Assembly: GCA_003024985.2 (NCBI GenBank)
Contig: PXIH01S0022857.1
Length of the DNA stretch: 14,528 nucleotides
Strand: one strand, 5' to 3'
From: Euperipatoides rowelli
Lineage: Eukaryota > Onychophora > Udeonychophora > Euonychophora > Peripatopsidae
Made by a program: the position numbers and the translations under genes. The notes beneath the pieces were generated by a model, which saw only the letters and a list, made by a program, of their open reading frames with translations, was not told the DNA's origin and searched no databases. This document shows positions 8,501 to 14,528 of this stretch, in pieces (the first letter of the stretch is position 1; each line of letters opens with the position of its first letter).

Positions 8501-8741
8501 TAGAGTCAGGAGACTCAAGCCTCTGAAGGTGTACTGGAAGGTCTCGCACCCTGGGGTGATATTCACTTAATTAACCACAGGGATTTTCACATCTAATGCC
8601 TGCATCACAAACAGAAATATTAACACATTGTAATTTCTATTCATCATCATCACTCTTAGTAATGAAATAATGAGGAATTTAGATTTCTTTAAGGCATATC
8701 TTATTAATATACAAAACAAAATTAAAAATTATAATTTAGCT

Positions 8742-8992
8742 GGTCAGATTCCGTTATCTGCCCACCTACATGGCTGACAGTAGTAAATTGGAATTATCTA
8801 GATCAGCGCTCAGCAAAAGAGTATTTCACCTTTAGATTATCCTAGGGTTCAGGATTATGGTAAGATTAGGACTGTAAAGAAAATATATTAAAATCGGATA
8901 GAGAAAAATACTAAATTCACACGCTACTATATTTTAGTTGTCGTGCTATTCCAAAGGTAATTATGTTGGTGGGCAGATAACGGAATCTGACC
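8742..8992. mobile_element. MITE with perfect 25-bp terminal inverted repeats
   Basis: The left terminus at 8742-8766 begins GGTCAGATTCCGTTATCTGC and is matched perfectly, as its reverse complement, by 8968-8992. After one mismatch the match continues for four more bases inward. The element is 251 bp with no coding capacity, typical of a miniature inverted-repeat transposable element. I could not identify a target duplication: the 8 bp on each side (ATTTAGCT and CAAAAGCC) differ, there is no TA or TTAA pair, and no 3-bp match. The superfamily is therefore open. Conservation of both ends suggests fairly recent activity, although the missing duplication argues for a rearrangement or a longer unrecognised element. 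Confidence 0.75.
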
Positions 8993-9519
8993 CAAAAGCC
9001 TACTGGAATGTATACACAAGGATTATTATTATTATTTTATGAAAATTGGCTTCAACTTTATTTCCAAGAATGTCACAAAATTTATGGATTTTATATTGAT
9101 GCGAAGATAGTAACTTTTTTCTGTGTTTTACGTTAAGTAATAACACGTTTGTTAACTATTTTCCTAAACATTAACATAATTAAGCCATGTTAACAATCTA
9201 ACTGTCGTAGTTTGGCTGGTCACAACTGGCAGTCTGTGATGCACATTATTTTATGTAACGACTGTGATATCAATTGTTGGATATCATTTTCTTAAATTAT
9301 TCATGGAGCTGCTGTTTTTATTTCGAATCAAGCATTTTATTTTAAATTTTCCGGACGTCTATCAATTTGGATATTTTTATTATTGACTAACAACATTTAA
9401 CCAATAGCGTTATACATTATAATGTAACCTATATCACTTGTAGAACTATGATTTCAGTTTTCATGATATGTACAGCGCTATCTTTATGTTATTAATAAAC
9501 GGTATAATAATGAAACATT
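8993..9519. other. AT-rich DNA, no gene recognised
   Basis: A short ATT microsatellite lies at 9023-9036. GATATC occurs twice around CAATTG near 9267-9286. No coding or RNA feature is supported. Confidence 0.5.
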
Positions 9520-9990
9520 TAAATTTGAATATCAATTTGGTTATATTACAAACTTCATTTGTAAAGCTTTAGGTTATTTTCTTTTGTAAAGTACTAGATT
9601 ATTATTTCAACTATACCAACAATATAAAAGGAAACAAAATCACAATATAGACTAAAGCCCTATGCGAAAAGGAAGTGGGCTTTATTTGCCATAACACAAT
9701 TAGATTATTAAAAAATAAAATAATACACAGAAAATTACTAAAAATATTTTCTTTATCAACTTGGATGTTTTCAAATTTGGATTTTAAATTAGTCTATTAT
9801 TTACTAAGTAGCCTAAGCTCAAATAAATTTAGATTTAATGTCTAATTGAATTTCTTTTGAAAAATAAAAGAAATATTCAGTTATTTAAATACAATGGCAA
9901 TCACGGTTGTTTTCATATCGCTAGTAAACTGATCTACTATCTCATTGGTCTGCGTAGGATCGAACTGTCGAACATTTAACAGCTCTTGAA
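9520..9990 (+). repeat. Interspersed repeat family A, copy 2, with empty hAT site
   Basis: Homologous to 2360-2626: 9751-9778 differs from 2431-2458 at only two positions, and further shared blocks continue to the ACTGATCTA and ATCGAACTGT region at 9927-9970. Where copy 1 carries the hAT element, this copy has a single TTTAACAG (9975-9982), the expected unoccupied target. Compared with copy 1 it contains about 161 extra bases at 9585-9745, flanked by the 9-bp direct repeat ATTTTCTTT at 9576-9584 and 9746-9754. This looks like an insertion, and it includes a small hairpin, AAAGCCC (9654-9660) with GGGCTTT (9677-9683). Confidence 0.6.
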
Positions 9991-10320
9991 AAATAGAACT
10001 CGACACAAATGCTTATGGAATTATATAATGAGATTTTTTACATCAATTTGACATCATTGGGAAAAATTTATTTTTTGTAAAATAGTACAAAATTTTTAAT
10101 ATTTATCTGTTTAAGAAAAAAATATTTGAATTTGATTAATTAAGCAAATATTTTTAGTAAAACTAAACATAAATCAATTAAAATATTTTTTAAAAAAAAT
10201 TATTCCTAAACCACTTTAAATTACATAATCTAAAAAATGCTGTGAGATAAAGGAAATTGTTGCAATTTTTTCAAAATATAACTGCATTTAGCTTCATGTA
10301 TAATACGGTTACATGAGGCC
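9991..10320. other. AT-rich spacer before the minisatellite
   Basis: No gene is seen. A T6-A8 junction followed by TTATTC lies at 10186-10205 and may mark the far end of family A by analogy with 3239-3265. Otherwise the stretch is plain AT-rich sequence. Confidence 0.45.
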
Positions 10321-11275
10321 TTGATGATGATGCTGCTGGTGGTGTTTTTGGTGGTGATTAAGGAAGTGATGATGAAAGTGATGATGATNGTGTTGGTGAT
10401 GATGGTGGTGGTGGTGGGGTTGATACTGGTGGTTATAAAGATAATGGTATTTTTGGTGATGATGTTGATAGTGGTATTGATGATAGTAGTATTGATGATA
10501 GTGGTAATGATGGGGGTGGTAATGATGATGGTGGTAGTGATGATATTGGTGGTGATGGTATTGGTGATAATGGTGGTAATTGTGGTAGTGGTGGTGATAT
10601 TGATGATTATGGTGGTGTTAATAATGATGATAATGGTGGTGATGTGATTAATATTGGTGATAATGGTGGTGGTGATAATGGTGATGATGGTGGTGATCAT
10701 GTTGGTGGTGTAAATGGTGATGATGGTGGTGGGGAATAATGGTGATGATGGTGGTGGGGAATAATGGTGATGGTGGTGGTATGGTGATGATAGTGGTTGT
10801 ATTGGTTATGATATTGTTGGTATTGGTGATAATGGTGGTGGTAGTGGCAGTGATGAAGGAAGAGATGATGGATGTGATCTTGATGGTGGTAATAATGATG
10901 ATGATGGTGGTGGGGGATAATGGTGATGATGGTGGTGGTATGGTGATAGTGGTTGTATTGATAATGATAGTGGTGGTATTGGTGATGATAGTGGTGGTAT
11001 TGGTGATAATGGTGGTCGTGGCAGTGATGAAGGAAGAGATGATGGATGTGGTGCTGATTATGATGGTGGTGGTGATGTTGGTGGTGATAATGATGGTGGT
11101 GATCATGGTGATGGTGGTAATGACATTGGTGGTGGTGATATAATGGTTATTATGATGATGGTGGTGATGATGGTAGTTATGATGGTGTTTGTGATGGTGT
11201 TGGTGATGATGGTAGTCAAGATGATGGTAGTGGTAATGATGGTTGTAGTGATGATGATGATGATGGTGAGAAACT
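10321..11275 (+). repeat. Large GAT/GGT-rich minisatellite (about 950 bp)
   Basis: The plus strand is built almost entirely from GAT, GGT, AAT, AGT and TGG triplets with very few C residues. It includes two perfect tandem 25-bp units at 10713-10737 and 10738-10762. A larger duplication repeats at an offset of 174 bp: the 31-base block from GGCAGTGATGAAGG to GATGGATGTG occurs at 10846-10876 and again at 11020-11050. The array holds several GGTGGTGG(T)GGGG stretches that could form two-layer G-quadruplexes. The long open frames on both strands (T/I/N-rich on the minus, V/M-rich on the plus) follow from the triplet periodicity and are not genes. One base at 10389 is N. Confidence 0.95.
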
Positions 11276-11512
11276 ACAATGGCTGGCTGGTGGTGATTTA
11301 AATGATCATATTTTGAAAATGAGAGATGTATTTGGAATAGTGTGTGGATGGAAATGGGCAGTAAATGATGAAAGTGAAAGGATTTTTGAAAGTAGCAATG
11401 GAATATGATCTAACAATAAATTCTAAACATATTTGTTTAAGAAAAAACAGAATGTATTGTAATTCTTACAAGAGTGGATGATTTTAGGTACAGTATTCCA
11501 TTTTATTTTAAC
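11262..11512 (+). pseudogene. Decayed LINE endonuclease (APE-type) domain fragment
   Basis: In one frame (11265-11405) the translation reads EKLQWLAGGDLNDHI, then GWKWAVNDESERIFE, before a stop at 11406-11408. The +1 frame continues MEYDLTIN...CLRKN...NSYKSG to a stop at 11479-11481, and the same frame past two stops gives VQYSIL. These segments follow in order the conserved blocks of the apurinic-endonuclease domain of RTE/CR1-like non-LTR retrotransposons: GDFNGHVG, G.RN..GERILEFA, DL...NT.F.KK, TY.SG and TQ.DYIL. The D and N of GDLN correspond to catalytic or substrate-contacting residues. One frameshift and at least three stops show it is dead. It begins exactly where the GAT/GGT array ends. 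No reverse transcriptase follows; downstream to 11838 there is only weakly matching sequence. Confidence 0.65.
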
Positions 11513-11838
11513 AATGTACAACTAGCCAAATGAAAATAACTCAGATGAAAAATTATAAGAAGAAAGTCTTATTTCACAACACAGCATAATAACATTGAAT
11601 AATAAAGTTGAAAGAGAGAAGTGAAAGAGGAGGTAGAAATTATTGATGAAATCATGGTGTTACTATAAGCCTATGGAATTTGTAAACATAAAAGGCTGTA
11701 TTGATAAGCAAACTTTACTCTTTTAGGAAATAAAAATATTATTGTTGTTGTTTTTCATTATTTACTGGTTTGAATGCCATTGCTGTTTTAATATTTTGTT
11801 ATACAAAGAGCCTAACAATAAAAAAAATATTAACATTA
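11513..11838 (+). other. Unassigned spacer downstream of the LINE fragment
   Basis: This A-rich stretch may include more degraded LINE sequence (an in-frame segment reads MKNYKKKVLFHNTA near 11550-11585), but I cannot align it with confidence. There is no poly-A tail or target duplication that would define the LINE 3' end, and no gene. Confidence 0.35.
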
Positions 11839-12789
11839 TTAACACGTTCGTTCATTGCGTATGACTCATTGACTTGAATCAGAGTCAACACGAACTTTCA
11901 CAATTTGCTGAAGTTTCGAATCTGAGTCCATTGTGTTAAAAGCTTCAAAAATGCAAATATGAATTGGGCAACAGTGTTAAACATTTTTTTTATCATTTAG
12001 GCACATAAAATAGGAAATAAAAAAACATATTTCTGGATCGTTTGAAATTTTCTTTAGTTTTGGGGTCACAATAATAATATTTACAAAATTTATCAAGCGA
12101 TTCTGAAATTTTGACTTTCAGATACCATAATACAAATATAAAACATTTAGGAATAAACTTATACATTTTTAAAATCAAAATTTAATCCAGATTTCAAAAA
12201 TTAAAACCAAAAATTTCTATTTCTAACGGCAGAGAAACAGTAATAAAAAAAATGTTAGATGAACTGGCTTTTTTTTTTTTTTTATAGCCGACATTTAGAA
12301 ATAGAATCATAAAACAAAATCTCTTTGTTGGATTTTTTTTTTTATATAGTAAAATTGCTGAGAAAATTTAGAACATAAAATATTATTAAAGTTTTTTTTC
12401 TATCTGTAATAGATTTTGAAATATTTAATATAATCTAATATATGGACATACAGTAAATACGGGCTAATTAGAATGCAAGATTTAGATAAACATAAAAAAA
12501 AAAATCTGTTTGTTGGAAAACATTTCTGTTTATATATTGTATTTCCTTATAATAATTTGCATAAATTTGTGACTCGGATCTGAGTCTTTCCGCACGCAGT
12601 AAAAAAAATATTAGCAATATGCGGCTGACTCAGATCGGAGACGAAGCCTAAAAACTACACCACATTTCATAATAATTAATATTAAGTATTTATATAAATA
12701 TATCATAATATCTAAATGCATTTTATAAGAATAAACTATTCTGCATATAGCGGAGTATTGCAAATTAGCATCCGCAGCGAACGTGTTAA
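11839..12789. mobile_element. piggyBac-like non-autonomous element bounded by TTAA
   Basis: TTAA occurs immediately outside both ends (11839-11842 and 12786-12789). The left end reads CACGTTCGTTCATTGCG and the reverse complement of the right end reads CACGTTCGCTGCGGATGC, which share CACGTTCG and, with a small gap, TGCG. TTAA duplications and TTAACNCGTT-type ends are characteristic of piggyBac superfamily elements. Subterminal repeats of a GAxTCxGAxCTGAGTC motif lie near 11875-11885, 11916-11928, 12571-12586 and 12627-12642; the last two form a 14-of-16 inverted pair. The 943-bp interior has no transposase; the 61-codon minus frame at 11993-12178 shows no domain. A shorter alternative ending at GTGTTAA near 11933-11939 is possible but its ends match less well. 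Confidence 0.6.
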
Positions 12790-13378
12790 GTAGGCAAACA
12801 AAAGTGGTCAGATATTACCAAAATACAAAATATAACTTAAGCAGTAAAATAAAATAATTTTCAACATTTAAGTTTATATAAAGTTGAACTGTATTTGAAA
12901 TCAAATCACATTAACTTCAAGCAGATTAAGGTGGGATCATCAAATATTATATAAACAAACCGTACCGTATATACAGCAATTGATGTTTAGAATTCAGAAT
13001 CGTTATTTATTTAGCTATTAGAAAACTTATATGGATGCAAAAGGTAGAATAAGAGCATGAATGCATAACTTGAATATAACAATAATATTTATAATTTGAT
13101 CTATCAAGATTATTTCATAAGGATCATAAAAGGTACCTTATGGTGTAGCAGAGGAAAGAATCAACTCACATTCTTGACCCAACGTTTTTGTTGTTATTCA
13201 AACTAATACTATTCACATAGGTTGGATATAAGCAATTCAATTTCTGTTCATAAATTAATTTATATAGTGAAAGTTATAGCCTAATATTTCTTTCCACATA
13301 CAAATTAAAATATTGGAGTAAGTAGGGCAATGCATCCCCCAATAATTTCATTTAAGATTGTATTATCAAAATTTCTGT
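12790..13378. other. AT-rich DNA, no gene recognised
   Basis: The sequence is AT-rich with no supported coding frame, RNA gene or repeat. AAGGATCATAA near 13119 recurs in inverted form near 13438-13449, just beyond the hairpin that follows. Confidence 0.5.
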
Positions 13379-13433
13379 AATTCTGATGAATTACCATGTT
13401 GGTTTGAATACAACATGGTAATTCATCAGAATT
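13379..13433. repeat. Perfect 23-bp inverted repeat with 9-nt loop
   Basis: The left arm 13379-13401 (AATTCTGATGAATTACCATG...) is the exact reverse complement of 13411-13433, with GTTTGAATA between. Allowing a 9-nt bulge (13370-13378), the pairing continues outward, since TATCAAAATT at about 13364-13373 matches AATTTTGATTA at 13430-13440. A 23-bp perfect arm in otherwise decaying DNA suggests a recent event such as replication template switching. The short loop makes a microRNA precursor unlikely. It lies 14 bp before the next hAT insertion. Confidence 0.85.
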
Positions 13434-13446
13434 TTGATTATGATCC

Positions 13447-13966
13447 TTTTAGACCAGAGGTTCCCAAACTTTTTTGTGCCGTGGACCACTTGTCATGTTT
13501 ATCGGTTTTGGGTAGACCCCCCTGCTTACCTGATATTTTTTTTTTTGCAAATTCATCAACTTCAAATGTATTTTTGACAGCTCGTATAGTTTAAGAAGCT
13601 ATTTAACGTGTTATAAAACGTTACATTAAGTGCTTCTTACTTTTATTAGGCGTCTTGTTTTGTCTTTTTGTATTATTTCTACTTTAAACCTTGCGAAAAA
13701 TACCATTTTAGGAGTGCCATAAGCGACCGGCACGGAAAAAATCTCCCACCACTTTGGGATAAGATACCAAAAAATCGAAAATATGATGTTTTAAATCCAG
13801 GTGCGGCTTAAACGCCTGATTTTACGGTATATGAGATCCACTATCGTTGACCCCCATTTTCGTTTCATGGACCCCAATTTTTGTTTTCGCTAACATGGAC
13901 CCCTTGCAGGTCATCGTGGACCCCTATGGGTCGATATAGACCACTTTGGGAATCACTGTTTTAGAC
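13447..13966. mobile_element. Non-autonomous hAT element (504 bp) with perfect 8-bp target duplication
   Basis: The body is 13455-13958. The left end reads CAGAGGTTCCCAAACTTTTT and the reverse complement of the right end reads CAGTGATTCCCAAAGTGG; these are standard hAT termini and agree at 12 of the first 14 positions. Identical TTTTAGAC copies flank it at 13447-13454 and 13959-13966, the 8-bp duplication expected of a hAT transposase. The right subterminal region carries repeated TGGACCCC motifs (about 13864-13927) and the left carries GTGGACCAC and GTAGACCCCCC, probably transposase-binding repeats. The interior (13560-13830) differs in style, with CGGCTTAAACGCC and GATTTTACGGTA segments. 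The 78-codon plus frame at 13358-13594 crosses the boundary and is spurious. The intact duplication implies a relatively young insertion. Confidence 0.88.
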
Positions 13967-14129
13967 CATTCACTTGTGCACTAAAGGGTGGGAAAATAAT
14001 TTCCCCCATATAACACTAATACCTAACGTGATTTCCGAGTGCAACTTCTAATTGAGTAAAACAGAAAAAGTCATAAAAGCTCTGTGTTAAAAGCTGCACT
14101 TTAGAAAAATTAAGTTGGAAATACAGTAA
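13967..14129. other. Short unassigned spacer before satellite array 2
   Basis: No gene or repeat is recognised in this stretch, which separates the hAT element from the second satellite array. Confidence 0.4.
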
Positions 14130-14528
14130 TTTTCATGTATTTTCATATTGATTAATTTAATAATGGATTGATTTGACTCAACTTATTTCTTTTCAGCTTA
14201 GCACTGTGTTACATACTAATCAATCTGCTAATGGATTGATTTGACTCAATGTTTCTCTTCTCAGCTTAGCATTGAGTTACATTTCCATGTCTTCCCATAC
14301 TAATCAATCTGCTAATGGATTGATTTTAATCATCTCAATCCATTCTCAGCTTAGCATTGAATTACATATCCATGTCTTTTCATACTGATCAATCTGCTAA
14401 TGGATTGATTTGACTCAATTCTTCTTAGCTTAGCATTGAGTTTCATATCCATGTCTTTCCATACAGATCAATCTGCTAATGGATTGATTTGACTCTTCTC
14501 AGCTTAGTGTTGAGTTATATTTCCATGT
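14130..14528 (+). repeat. Satellite array 2, same family as array 1, running off the window
   Basis: A partial first monomer is followed by monomer starts (AGCTTAG) at 14195, 14263, 14348, 14427 and 14501, with spacing of 68-85 bp. The core TAATGGATTGATTTGACT and ATCAATCTGC are the same as in 7130-7594, and the orientation is the same. Here all complete monomers are of the AGCTTAGCAT/GAGTT type; the AGTTTAGCACA variant of array 1 is absent. The array is still running at the last base, so its true length is unknown. Confidence 0.93.

Noticed and set aside
10230-11143. Long open frames on both strands rich in T/I/N/H or V/M
   Set aside because: They result from the triplet periodicity of the minisatellite; overlapping opposite-strand frames and single-repeat composition are not protein-like.
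13358-13594. 78-codon plus frame
   Set aside because: It runs from the hairpin into the hAT element and cannot be a gene of either.

Overview
This window looks like non-coding, repeat-rich DNA from an animal nuclear genome, most likely an AT-rich invertebrate. The evidence is the strong AT bias with stops in all frames, many A/T homopolymers, tRNA-like SINE fragments, short hAT and piggyBac-type DNA transposons with proper target-site duplications, decayed LINE coding relics, and tandem repeats. I found no intact protein-coding gene, rRNA, functional tRNA, CRISPR array or bacterial operon. The species cannot be named from what is here.

Layout, left to right. 1-1440: AT-rich DNA with two hairpins and a possible TIR-bounded element (732-1424). 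2264-3270: a diverged interspersed repeat (called family A here) interrupted by a 414-bp non-autonomous hAT element (2627-3040). 3740-4150: a hAT-like terminus on the minus strand running straight into a tRNA-derived SINE-like unit, followed by a 17-G run. 4500-7040: mostly featureless AT-rich DNA with a CCAAT cluster, a CTCF-like motif and a poly-T run. 7043-7110: a second fragment of family A. 7130-7594: a six-monomer satellite array with period 73-83 bp. 7913-8270 (minus): a broken reading frame resembling a LINE ORF1 protein. 8400-8500: a SINE-like tRNA-related fragment. 8742-8992: a 251-bp MITE with perfect 25-bp terminal inverted repeats. 9520-9990: another copy of family A, which carries the pre-insertion (empty) site of the first hAT element. 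10321-11275: a large GAT/GGT-rich minisatellite. 11262-11512: a decayed LINE endonuclease domain abutting it. 11839-12789: a piggyBac-like element bounded by TTAA. 13379-13433: a perfect 23-bp hairpin. 13447-13966: a second hAT element with identical 8-bp target duplications. 14130-14528: a second array of the same satellite, running off the window end.

The features do not form a pathway. They record successive insertions: two satellite arrays of one family in the same orientation bracket about 6.5 kb of nested mobile elements. The best-supported observations are the two hAT insertions, the MITE, the two-array satellite with an alternating monomer structure, and the LINE endonuclease relic fused to the minisatellite edge. 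I did not find evidence for an undescribed functional system.
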